Shown here one piece after another: positions 1-6,850 of a DNA stretch of 64,000 bases (positions are counted from its first letter, which is position 1; each line of letters begins with the position of its first letter). The notes below the pieces were generated by a model. The model saw nothing but the letters and a program-made list of their open reading frames with translations. It did no database searches and had not been told where the DNA came from. Where the stretch lies: assembly GCF_000317695.1 (NCBI RefSeq), contig NC_019771.1, positions 2,050,001-2,114,000 on the forward strand, written 5' to 3'. The DNA is from Anabaena cylindrica PCC 7122 (GTDB lineage Bacteria; Cyanobacteriota; Cyanobacteriia; Cyanobacteriales; Nostocaceae). The translations under genes were made by a program, and so were the position numbers.

Positions 1-112
1 CAGCAAGCCCTATGTAATTATTTAACCGCAGATATTACCATTTGCGTATTTATATTGATAAAATCCTGGCTTATACTTCAATATAAACAAAATGTCGTGT
101 TACTAAAATTAT

Positions 113-637
113 ATGGAAAATCAGAAAATTATAGCACTACAAAATATATTCAGTTCTAGACTGGATACGTTGAGTCATCTGTTAGAGGTAGCAGAGAGTC
201 ATTTCGCCGATGATGTAGAATCTTTATTACAGCGTCGCATTGCACCCGATATGTTTCCTTTCAGCACACAAATTGTATTTGTTTGCAATCAGCCCCGTAA
301 CTTTGCATTGTGGTGCTTAGGACAGCCGGCAAACAACTTGAACCCCAATGTCACATCTTTAGTTGAAGCGCGTGGTCATATTTCATCGACTAAGGAATTG
401 TTGGCAAGTATCAATGTTGCTGATTCTAAGTTGTCAGAACTCAATCGCCTCGATCTTGGACAAGGGCTATACGCAGAATTATCTGGACTTTCCTATGTAG
501 ATGATTTTCTCATACCCAACTTTTATTTTCATATAACAACGGCGTACAATATCCTGCGTATGGCAGGAGTACCAATAGGTAAACGCGATTTCATGATGCA
601 TTTAGTACCTTTTGTGAAGCATCAAGGTAATGCATAA
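113..637 (+). CDS. DUF1993 family protein
   Basis: This 174-residue soluble protein matches my knowledge of the DUF1993 family. It has an N-terminal helix, then RRIAPDMFPF at about residues 41-50, and a C-terminal block with IPNFYFHITTAYNILR and GVPIGKRDFM. The family is a four-helix, DinB-like fold of unknown function with no signal peptide. It lies inside the putative hupL element, so it is probably cargo unrelated to hydrogen metabolism. The ATG at 113 follows an AT-rich leader without a strong ribosome site. Family assignment is good; function is unknown. Confidence 0.75.
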   Translation: MENQKIIALQNIFSSRLDTLSHLLEVAESHFADDVESLLQRRIAPDMFPFSTQIVFVCNQPRNFALWCLGQPANNLNPNVTSLVEARGHISSTKELLASINVADSKLSELNRLDLGQGLYAELSGLSYVDDFLIPNFYFHITTAYNILRMAGVPIGKRDFMMHLVPFVKHQGNA

Positions 638-651
638 CAGCTAATAACCCT

Positions 652-1062
652 TCAATTTAAATCATGACCTGTTGGTGGGGATAGATCCATTACTTCGGTA
701 AACCGGGAATATTTCACCTCACTAGTTGGGGGAAACTGTGCGGAAACAGCCATTAAACCAACTTTGATATCCTCAAAGAAAATCACACCACCAATTCGTC
801 TGCTTGCTTGGAAGGGGCCATGAAAAAATTGCTGTCGGGGAATATGGATGAGGAGAGAATCGGTAATTTTAACGTTTTCACCAAATAGTTGTTGACAGGT
901 TTTTTTGACAACTGCATCTATATATTGATTCTGGACACGTTGACCCAAGTCGATAAATTTAGGATTATCTGCAAAATGATCCATATAATATAACCAGATG
1001 TTAGACAAATCTTTTTCTTCAGTGAGGATTTGTTTGAGTTCCTGCCATCGTTTGAAATTCAT
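652..1062 (-). CDS. hypothetical protein, hupL-element cargo
   Basis: This 136-residue protein is not recognised. It starts with a charged helical stretch (MNFKRWQELKQILTEEKDLS) and is soluble, without membrane segments or a Cys cluster. It converges on the DUF1993 gene with 14 bp between the two stops. The regular codon use and convergent packing suggest a real gene. It lies inside the putative hupL element, 420 bp from the core site. Confidence 0.55.
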   Translation of the reverse strand: MNFKRWQELKQILTEEKDLSNIWLYYMDHFADNPKFIDLGQRVQNQYIDAVVKKTCQQLFGENVKITDSLLIHIPRQQFFHGPFQASRRIGGVIFFEDIKVGLMAVSAQFPPTSEVKYSRFTEVMDLSPPTGHDLN

Positions 1063-1483
1063 AATGGGGAAGAGGATTAAAAGAGGATAGGTAGATTGGA
1101 TTATTCTTTGCTTACTAAAAATTTATCATAGTTATGCGATAGCGAAGCGCTCCGTAGGAATCGCTAATAACTCAAGTTGCTAGTTATCTAGTTGAGGCTG
1201 GTAATGGGTCATTGGTGAGTAATTTTCTGTTTTAATCCTGTAAATCCTTTAATCCTGGACATCCTGATTCTGACATTTTCCCTAATTAGCAACTTACGTT
1301 AATCTGGGGTTAGGGAAAAATTAGGTAACGCCTGAGAAAACCAAATCATAGAAAAATAAATGACTTTACTGCTTGCTATCTCCGCTTCTGATGTAGCTAA
1401 CGGTGAGTTTATCGTCTATTTTAAGGAAAATCCAGGGAATAATTGCCCCTGTCTTGGGAAATCCTGACTATATAAGCAATTCC
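1063..1483. other. non-coding end of the hupL element
   Basis: No convincing gene is seen here. An imperfect palindrome at 1130-1172 (AGTTAT...TAGCGA facing TCGCTAATAACT) carries a GCGAAGCGCTCCGTAGG-type loop, a short repeat style common in Nostocales. The rest is AT-rich sequence next to the recombination core. Confidence 0.5.
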
Positions 1484-2005
1484 TTAATTTATTTCCATAT
1501 AACTGCTGTGCGGCCATTGTCCACCTAATAAAGCGTAAATTTCGACAGGTTTACCAGAAATTGTAATCCCAATTTCATAAGATTTACCTGTGAAGGCAGC
1601 AAAGCGCCGACAAGCTTCATCATAAAAGTGACTACGGCGATAATTTTTATTAGTTAAATCAATTGCAAACAATCCGTAAAAATAGCGAGGAATGCTTTGG
1701 ATTGTTTCGACAATTTGACCTAAGTTTCTCGCCAATATTGCATTACGAGGAACTTCTGTTCCCCAAGCTGTATCTAATGCCCAAGATGCAGAACTGAGGT
1801 GAGAACCGCCACAAATTCCACAAATCCGAGGTGTAACAATTAATCCAGCTTGGGGATCTTTTCCGCGTAAAATTATTTCAAAGCCGCGAAAAAGTTCAGC
1901 GTGAGTCCAAGCATTTGTAACATATCCATTATCAATTTCGACACGGACATCTAAATCTCCCTCGACTCTACCGACGGGGGAAATATCTAAGGTTTGAATT
2001 GGCAT
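1484..2005 (-). CDS. hupL: uptake [NiFe]-hydrogenase large subunit, N-terminal third (interrupted)
   Basis: HupL carries the NiFe active site that oxidises hydrogen made by nitrogenase. Only 173 residues are present, whereas the family has about 530. The N-terminal L1 motif RICGICGGSH (about residues 60-69, Cys62 and Cys65) is intact. The C-terminal DPCxxC ligands and the protease-cleaved tail are missing. The protein follows the family to GGQWPHSSYM (residues 161-170), then reads EIN and stop; the family normally continues VPGG. The break falls exactly in the 16-bp core at 1495-1510, which fits insertion of an excisable element rather than decay. It is inactive unless the element is removed. 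hupS lies 89 bp upstream on the same strand. Confidence 0.93.
   Translation of the reverse strand: MPIQTLDISPVGRVEGDLDVRVEIDNGYVTNAWTHAELFRGFEIILRGKDPQAGLIVTPRICGICGGSHLSSASWALDTAWGTEVPRNAILARNLGQIVETIQSIPRYFYGLFAIDLTNKNYRRSHFYDEACRRFAAFTGKSYEIGITISGKPVEIYALLGGQWPHSSYMEIN
1495..1510 (-). other. hupL element recombination core (16-bp attachment site)
   Basis: CACAGCAGTTATATGG read on the hupL strand. It encodes HSSYM in frame and ends with the first base of the next codon. The sequence matches, as far as I remember, the direct repeat flanking the PCC 7120 hupL element. Its partner copy must lie beyond the left edge of the window. Confidence 0.85.
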
Positions 2006-2015
2006 AATGATAGGG

Positions 2016-2092
2016 AATAGGAGTTCAGAAGTTCAGGAGTTCAAGAGGAAGAAGAACAGGAGAATTTTACTTTTCTAATCTCCAGTCCTATT
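2016..2092 (-). promoter_or_regulatory. hupS-hupL intergenic hairpin
   Basis: AATAGGA (2016-2022) can pair with TCCTATT (2086-2092). The stem brings the hupS stop (2095-2097) close to the hupL start (2003-2005). The loop contains imperfect GTTCAGGA/GTTCAAGA-type short repeats. Similar intergenic structures have been proposed in Nostoc hupSL for transcript stability or coupling; the role here is inferred. Confidence 0.4.
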
Positions 2093-2094
2093 AT

Positions 2095-3057
2095 CTAAAC
2101 TGTAAAAAAGTCTTCGTCTGCCCATTTTGGTGCTGCGTTTTTTGCAACAACTGTGAGGACTGCATAATCTTTGTGGTTGACTCCGGGGGGTATTTCTTTG
2201 GGAACTCCCATGACGGTTTGAGTTTTAAAGACTGTTCCGGGTTTGAGGTCGAAAAAGGGAAATTCGGGTTCTGTGCAACCTAAACAGGGCATTCCAGCGC
2301 GGGTTTTGGAGGAGACGCGGTTCCAGAGAATGCGGTTACAGGAGGAGTGAGTCATGGGGCCACGACAACCTAAGTCGTAGAATAAACAGCCTTTACGTTG
2401 TCCAAATTCGGCGGTTGTGGCTTTGTAAGCAAAGTGAATGTTGCGGGTACAACCTGTTTGGGTAAAGGTGTTGAAGAAGGTTTGGGGACGGTGAAGTTCA
2501 TCGAGAACTATATCAGAAATGCGACCTGTGGCGATCGCTACTAATATCTGCGTTATCCAATCAGGGTGTGCTGGACAACCAGGAATATTAATTACAGGTA
2601 AACCGGCTTGACTGACGAAATCTTTACCTAAAAAACCGCCTTCTTCTCGTTTGAGAAATTGCAGTCCTTTTGAGTCGCTGGGGTTGGGTGACATGGCAGG
2701 AATTCCGCCCCAAGTTGCACAGTCTCCCACGGCAACAATAAATTTAGCAGTTTTGGCTAAATCTGTTAACCAATCTTTCATGGGACGGTCTGCAAATCTA
2801 TTCCATTCACCTGTACCATTAGGTGCATTAACTACACTACCTTCAAATACCAAAATATCGAGAGGAGTTTTACCTAAAACACATTCCCAAAGCAGGGTTT
2901 GTAAGTTTGTGCCTAGTTCCACTCCCAAAGAAGGATGCCAAAGAATATTAATCCCAAAGTCAGCAATTAAATCACAAACTGTTGGTTCTTCAGCATTGAG
3001 AAATGACATGGTGTTTCCTGAACAAGCACCACCTTGTAGCCAGAGTACGTTAGTCAT
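2095..3057 (-). CDS. hupS: uptake [NiFe]-hydrogenase small subunit
   Basis: HupS carries the Fe-S relay that takes electrons from the NiFe site. It has 320 residues, normal for cyanobacterial (group 2a) HupS, and no Tat signal peptide, as expected for a cytoplasm-facing enzyme. Candidate ligands are Cys12 (GGACSGNT), Cys113 (GDCATWGG), Cys161 (IPGCPAHP), Cys203, His208, and Cys224/231/240/258/261. The usual N-terminal CxxC is CSGN here, so one proximal-cluster Cys is replaced, as is typical of group 2a. It is probably co-transcribed with hupL. The 5' region is shared with the divergent extended hyp operon. Confidence 0.96.
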   Translation of the reverse strand: MTNVLWLQGGACSGNTMSFLNAEEPTVCDLIADFGINILWHPSLGVELGTNLQTLLWECVLGKTPLDILVFEGSVVNAPNGTGEWNRFADRPMKDWLTDLAKTAKFIVAVGDCATWGGIPAMSPNPSDSKGLQFLKREEGGFLGKDFVSQAGLPVINIPGCPAHPDWITQILVAIATGRISDIVLDELHRPQTFFNTFTQTGCTRNIHFAYKATTAEFGQRKGCLFYDLGCRGPMTHSSCNRILWNRVSSKTRAGMPCLGCTEPEFPFFDLKPGTVFKTQTVMGVPKEIPPGVNHKDYAVLTVVAKNAAPKWADEDFFTV

Positions 3058-3895
3058 CGGCGATGTATTTTTCTATTGTTTACCATGCACAATTCAAGAA
3101 ATTGAAGAAGTTCCATTTGCACAGTTTTTTCTCTCTCTTCATGAACTTCTTCTCTTACTATTTCTTATTGAAACTTCACCAAACCCTCTTACTTACTTCT
3201 TCATTTCTTCGCGTCCTTCGCGTCTTCGCGGTTCATTTTTCATTCCGTATTTAGCGCCTTCATAGCTACATCAAGCAAGTTATCATACAAAATTGATATA
3301 ACCTACTTATCAATATTGATAACTTTCATTTTAGAGATTTTTAAATTAAATTCAATATGCTTAAATAAAAATTTATTTTCTGGTAAGATGAAATAATTGT
3401 TATTTTTCAATTCATTGGATATAAAGAACAGATTTTTATAAAGTCTTATGCAATATATTAAATACTTTATAGAGAGAATAGTTGTTGTTTGATGATATAA
3501 TCAAGGAAAATATATATAATTAAGTCTATAAAATATCCAATTCATCCCTAATTGGTAAACTAGTGATACCAAAAACAGTTAGGAAAACTTTAAATTAATT
3601 AAAACTCATCTTAATCTTGGTAATTTCCCTCTAGAATTTTATCAATAAAGTACTTTATAGTGATGAAGATTGAATTGGGTAAATAAGGAAGCATACATTG
3701 ATATTTTTGGGTAAAAATACTCGTTAATTGAAATTTTAGCTTCTCTGTTTTTCACCTTTCTAATTGGTGAAAATGGTCTGAAATTGGGGAATCTGTTGAC
3801 TCAAAACCTGCGTAAATCGGCTTAGTTTCTAGCCCCGCATCTATGTGTGTGGGCGTTGATAATTCAATTCCCCAACTGGCTAAAGTACGCCGATT
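3058..3895. promoter_or_regulatory. hupSL / extended hyp divergent intergenic region
   Basis: This is 838 bp of AT-rich DNA between divergent transcripts, so it should contain promoters for both. Near hupS (about 3205-3236) is a TTCGCG-rich repeat of the CTCTGCG-type family seen between hyp genes. A perfect 16-bp palindrome, TTATCAATATTGATAA, lies at 3307-3322. I found no exact GTA-N8-TAC NtcA site; the nearest spacing variant is GTA-N9-TAC at about 3555-3569. Short reading frames at 3063-3265 look non-coding. Confidence 0.55.
3307..3322. promoter_or_regulatory. perfect 16-bp palindrome upstream of hupS
   Basis: TTATCAATATTGATAA is its own reverse complement and is centred about 257 bp upstream of the hupS start codon. 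It resembles a dimeric regulator operator. No regulator can be named from sequence alone. Confidence 0.35.
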
Positions 3896-4876
3896 ATGAA
3901 CCCTAGTATTACAGATTCAGCCGTCAAAGCGGCTATTATAGCCATTGCTTCGGAATCAGCTACAGAAGAAGAAAAAATTCAAATGCTGATTTCAATGGCG
4001 CAAGGCTTTCAAAAAAAGCCGAAAATTGCCCAAGACTTGCGAAATGCAGTGGGTTTATTTTATCGCGCCTATGATATGTGTGGTAACAATTATCCGCTGC
4101 TTAAAGCCCGCGCCCAAGTGGGAATGTCGGGGACTTTACAGATGATTCCTGATACGGGAACGGAACTGCTACAGCAAGCGAAAATAGGCTATGAGGAAGC
4201 TTTACCGATTTTACAACAGTTAGCTGCGCCGGTGGAAGTGGCAGAAGTGCAGATGAATTTGGGGTTAGTTTTACAGTCGCTAGTTCCCTATAATTTAGCA
4301 CGGATAACCGACAGCATCCAAGCTTATCATGAGGCTTTGCGGGTGTTTACGTGGCAAGAATACCCACAAGAATACGCTATTTTATATAACAATATAGCGA
4401 TCGCATATCTTTCTATGCCAATGGCATCAGAACGGGAATATCTGCGTCAAGGTCTTGCTGTCCAGTCCTTTGAAGTCGCCCTCAAGCATATTAACCTCAT
4501 TGACCACCCCAGAGAATATGCAATGTTGCAAAACAACTTAGGTAATGCTTTGCAATATTTAGTGAGTTCTCATCCTGTAGAAAACAACTTACGGGCTATT
4601 TTAGCTTATAACGAAGCTTTAAAAGTGCGTAATTCTCACGATACACCCGTAGAATATGCTAACACAATTTCTAACAAAGCTAACGCTCTCTTCAACTTAC
4701 CCGACAACCCCGAAAAGCCAGAATTAGGTAATCAGCAAAACCTCTTACAAGCCCAAAGCTATTATCAACAAGCTTGGCAAATATTTACAGAACATCAACA
4801 GCTAGAACAAGCAGAAATAATTGCTACAACCCTACAAGAAATAGCATCAGAAATACAAGCCACACTTGTACAGTAA
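3896..4876 (+). CDS. TPR-like protein of the extended hyp operon
   Basis: A 326-residue, all-helical soluble protein with repeated helix pairs such as YALLYNNIAIAYLSMP and YAMLQNNLGNALQYL followed by a related YANTISNKANALFNL. This is the tetratricopeptide pattern (Asn-Asn...Leu-Gly-Asn-Ala). It lacks catalytic motifs and probably acts as a protein-interaction scaffold. In other heterocystous strains a gene of this kind is co-transcribed with the hyp genes and has been suggested to help HupS maturation. The ATG at 3896 has only a weak ribosome site. Two small membrane genes follow at 13 and 8 bp. Confidence 0.7.
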   Translation: MNPSITDSAVKAAIIAIASESATEEEKIQMLISMAQGFQKKPKIAQDLRNAVGLFYRAYDMCGNNYPLLKARAQVGMSGTLQMIPDTGTELLQQAKIGYEEALPILQQLAAPVEVAEVQMNLGLVLQSLVPYNLARITDSIQAYHEALRVFTWQEYPQEYAILYNNIAIAYLSMPMASEREYLRQGLAVQSFEVALKHINLIDHPREYAMLQNNLGNALQYLVSSHPVENNLRAILAYNEALKVRNSHDTPVEYANTISNKANALFNLPDNPEKPELGNQQNLLQAQSYYQQAWQIFTEHQQLEQAEIIATTLQEIASEIQATLVQ

Positions 4877-4889
4877 AAGGATAGCAAAC

Positions 4890-5153
4890 ATGACAGACAT
4901 GATCAACAATTTACCCCTCAGAGAATTTTTACATAGTTTAAATACAGATATCAATCTGACTACCGCATTCGCTTGGTTAATCATTGCTGTATTCATCTCA
5001 ATGATTGGTGGTGCTATTAGCGGCATGATTTTAGCTGGTAAAGATTTAGGATATAAATTTGCTGCCACTATTGGCAGTTTATTTGCACCTGCTGGCGTGA
5101 TTCCCGTACTCATTTTAGGATTATTAGTACTGCACTTTTTAGCTAATTATTAG
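4890..5153 (+). CDS. small membrane protein, hydrogenase-linked
   Basis: An 87-residue protein with two predicted membrane helices (roughly residues 28-50 and 60-84), including a Gly-rich GGAISGMILAG turn. The start at 4890 is chosen because AAAGGA precedes it at good spacing; an upstream in-frame Met overlaps the TPR gene. It lies 13 bp after the TPR gene and 8 bp before the next small membrane gene, so translational coupling is likely. It matches the kind of small gene found in the extended hyp operon of Nostoc. Function unknown. Confidence 0.65.
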   Translation: MTDMINNLPLREFLHSLNTDINLTTAFAWLIIAVFISMIGGAISGMILAGKDLGYKFAATIGSLFAPAGVIPVLILGLLVLHFLANY

Positions 5154-5161
5154 GAGGATTT

Positions 5162-5386
5162 ATGTTAGAACTTAGCTGGTTTTCCATTAAATTATTTTTC
5201 AAAGGTAAACTATTACGTGACCCCATAAATTTTCTAGGTCAAATCATCATTGCTAGTACCATAGGTACACTCATATTAGTCTTATTAGCACAGGCAGAAA
5301 TTCCTCTATGTATACCTATAACTGTGTCTAGCTTAATAACAGGTATAATTACCCCCTTTCTTCTCAAAGACTTCAAAATGAAATAA
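5162..5386 (+). CDS. small membrane protein, hydrogenase-linked
   Basis: A 74-residue protein preceded by a strong TAGGAGGA ribosome site. It has an amphipathic N-terminus (LSWFSIKLFFKGKLLRDP) and two hydrophobic segments at about residues 25-43 and 49-67. It is the third gene of a tight cluster and is followed by a possible terminator hairpin at 5610-5633. It may anchor a maturation or electron-transfer complex at the membrane, but that is only suggested by context. Confidence 0.6.
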   Translation: MLELSWFSIKLFFKGKLLRDPINFLGQIIIASTIGTLILVLLAQAEIPLCIPITVSSLITGIITPFLLKDFKMK

Positions 5387-5609
5387 GTCTTTCCTGTGGG
5401 AAATTCAAAGTTTTAATTTTAAAACTATCAATTCCTACAGATTTATTTATCTATGGGATTGAATAATATAAGCATTATATAGAAAATTTATGGCTCTTCA
5501 TTACTTGTTATGCCAAATATGAGTTTATTTTCCCCAAAACCCTTATAAATAAAGGGCTTTACTATTTTTGATGGCAATTTATGTTGAATCAACCGATGGA
5601 TTAACCTAT

Positions 5610-5633
5610 AATCCTTATATGGCAAGGATTTTT
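5610..5633 (+). terminator. possible intrinsic terminator after the small-membrane-protein genes
   Basis: AATCCTT (5610-5616) pairs with AAGGATT (5624-5630), followed by a short T tract. The stem is only 7 bp and AT-rich, so termination may be weak, allowing read-through into the hyp genes. Confidence 0.4.
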
Positions 5634-5685
5634 AAATTTTATGGGTTAATTTAGCATAGTAAGTACCAAAGAACCAAATTTATTT

Positions 5686-5838
5686 TAACGTCAGTTCGAT
5701 GAACCTCATACCAACACCTGTCTGACACGGAGAGAGGTAGAAATGCACTTATTTCCCACGGAATTAGGGTTTCAAAGCCTCTCCTCGTGAACGGGGAGAG
5801 GTTTGGAGAGGGGTTTTTAATTTATCGAACTCACGTTA
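5686..5838. repeat. MITE-like element with 15-bp terminal inverted repeats
   Basis: TAACGTCAGTTCGAT (5686-5700) faces ATCGAACTCACGTTA (5824-5838), with 14 of 15 bases complementary. The 153-bp interior contains a CTCTCCTCGTG...GGGGAGAGG hairpin and no coding capacity. The layout is that of a miniature inverted-repeat element. Confidence 0.6.
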
Positions 5839-5919
5839 TTTTATTGTTAAAACAGTGATAGAGAATCCTTAATTCCGTGAAATCATTAAATCCGTTAAAT
5901 CAGTGATAAAAAATAACCA

Positions 5920-6762
5920 ATGAATCAACTTGAAGAACTAGTAGAAGACATTAACCGCTTTGAGGCTATTATTGCCGAATGGGACGAAAGCCAAAGATGT
6001 GTAGCAGTAGGACTTAAAAGATCAATTGAAGCCTTACATAAAGCAGCTTTAACAAATTTAATCAAAAGCCTAAAACAAAATAATATGTCAGGCTTACGCG
6101 ATGCCGTATCCGATGAAATTGTGTATGCAGTTTTGCTGTATCATGAACTAGTAAAACCTCCACTTGCAGAACGAATTCAAACAGCCCTTGCAGAAGTGCG
6201 TCCAGGCTTACAAAGCCATAATGGAGATATCGAATTAGTAGCCATTAAACCACCAGATACAGTTGAAGTTAAATTAATTGGTAGTTGTAGTAGTTGCCCA
6301 TCTTCAACCTTAACCTTAACCCAAGGAGTGGAAGAAGCAATTAAAAAACATTGTCCAGAAATTACCAAAGTAATTGCCGTTAATAGTAGTCCTAATGTAA
6401 CTGAAACCAATTTCAATAGTCCGTTCCCCTTACCTACAGATTTTTATTGGGTGAGAGTTGCAACTGTAGACCAAATTAATAAATCTAGTGTTTTATCAGT
6501 TCGTATTGCTAATCAAGACTTAATCCTAAATCGTCAAGGTGAAAATATTACTTGTTATCGTAACTCTTGTAGTCACTTAGGTTATCCTTTAGATAAAGGA
6601 AAGGTAGAGAAAGGGATTATCACCTGTTCAGCACATGAATTTCAATATGATTTAAAAACAGGAAAATGTTTAACTACACCTGATATATCTCTCCATTCAT
6701 ATCCAGTAAAAATTAAAGGTGATAAAGTTTATATCAAAGTACCAAACTCTAACCAAAAATAA
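5920..6762 (+). CDS. NifU-domain / Rieske ferredoxin fusion protein
   Basis: A 280-residue, three-part protein. Residues 1-80 are a helical region of unknown role. Residues about 85-155 are a NifU C-terminal (Nfu) scaffold domain with the Fe-S-binding pair Cys123-x2-Cys126 (GSCSSCPS). Residues about 175-278 are a Rieske [2Fe-2S] domain with Cys217-x-His219 and Cys236-x2-His239. The combination suggests transfer of Fe-S clusters or electrons to a client, plausibly the HupS subunit or hydrogenase reductant. A gene of this type belongs to the extended hyp operon in Nostoc PCC 7120. The start lacks a strong Shine-Dalgarno sequence. Confidence 0.85.
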   Translation: MNQLEELVEDINRFEAIIAEWDESQRCVAVGLKRSIEALHKAALTNLIKSLKQNNMSGLRDAVSDEIVYAVLLYHELVKPPLAERIQTALAEVRPGLQSHNGDIELVAIKPPDTVEVKLIGSCSSCPSSTLTLTQGVEEAIKKHCPEITKVIAVNSSPNVTETNFNSPFPLPTDFYWVRVATVDQINKSSVLSVRIANQDLILNRQGENITCYRNSCSHLGYPLDKGKVEKGIITCSAHEFQYDLKTGKCLTTPDISLHSYPVKIKGDKVYIKVPNSNQK

Positions 6763-6814
6763 ATTTTTATTTCTGTATTAAATAACAATACAGTTCAGGT
6801 AAGAGAAAAATTGC

Positions 6815-6844
6815 AGGTTGGGTTAAGCGACAGCGCAACCCAAC
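6815..6844. repeat. 30-bp inverted repeat, identical copy at 40415
   Basis: A palindromic GGTTGGGTT...AACCCAAC unit with a short GCGACAGCGC-rich loop. The same 30 bases occur without mismatch at 40415-40444. It lies between the NifU/Rieske gene and the NHL gene and could form an mRNA hairpin. Confidence 0.65.
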
Positions 6845-6850
6845 AATGTC

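Larger units (their letters stand above)
1..1510. mobile_element. hupL DNA element, one end (partial)
   Basis: hupL coding sequence ends abruptly at CCATATAACTGCTGTG (1495-1510). On the hupL strand this reads CACAGCAGTTATATGG and encodes HSSYM plus one G. As I recall it, this is the core direct repeat of the Anabaena PCC 7120 hupL element, which a site-specific recombinase (XisC) excises in heterocysts. hupL runs on the minus strand, so everything below about 1495 is inside the element and the rest of hupL should lie beyond the left window edge. The visible 1.5 kb carries two small genes and no recombinase. The second core copy is outside the window, so element length and excision are inferred. 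Confidence 0.85.
5387..5919. other. intergenic region with hairpins and a MITE-like element
   Basis: A 533-bp non-coding stretch separates the three-gene group from the NifU/Rieske gene. It contains a CCCTT...AAGGG hairpin near 5540-5556, a terminator-like hairpin at 5610-5633 and a 153-bp inverted-repeat element at 5686-5838. A promoter for the downstream hyp genes could lie in 5839-5919. No gene is seen. Confidence 0.5.

Noticed and set aside
3063..3254. Small Phe/Leu-rich frame in the hupSL upstream region
   Set aside because: Composition reflects TTCTT-rich repeats and non-coding DNA rather than a protein.
2651..3265. Plus-strand reading frame of about 200 residues antisense to hupS
   Set aside because: Its start lies inside hupS and codon usage follows the antisense of a conserved gene; no family or ribosome site.
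3555..3569. NtcA-like GTA...TAC site in the hupSL spacer
   Set aside because: Spacing is 9, not 8, and no good -10 follows at the usual distance, so it is not called as a binding site.
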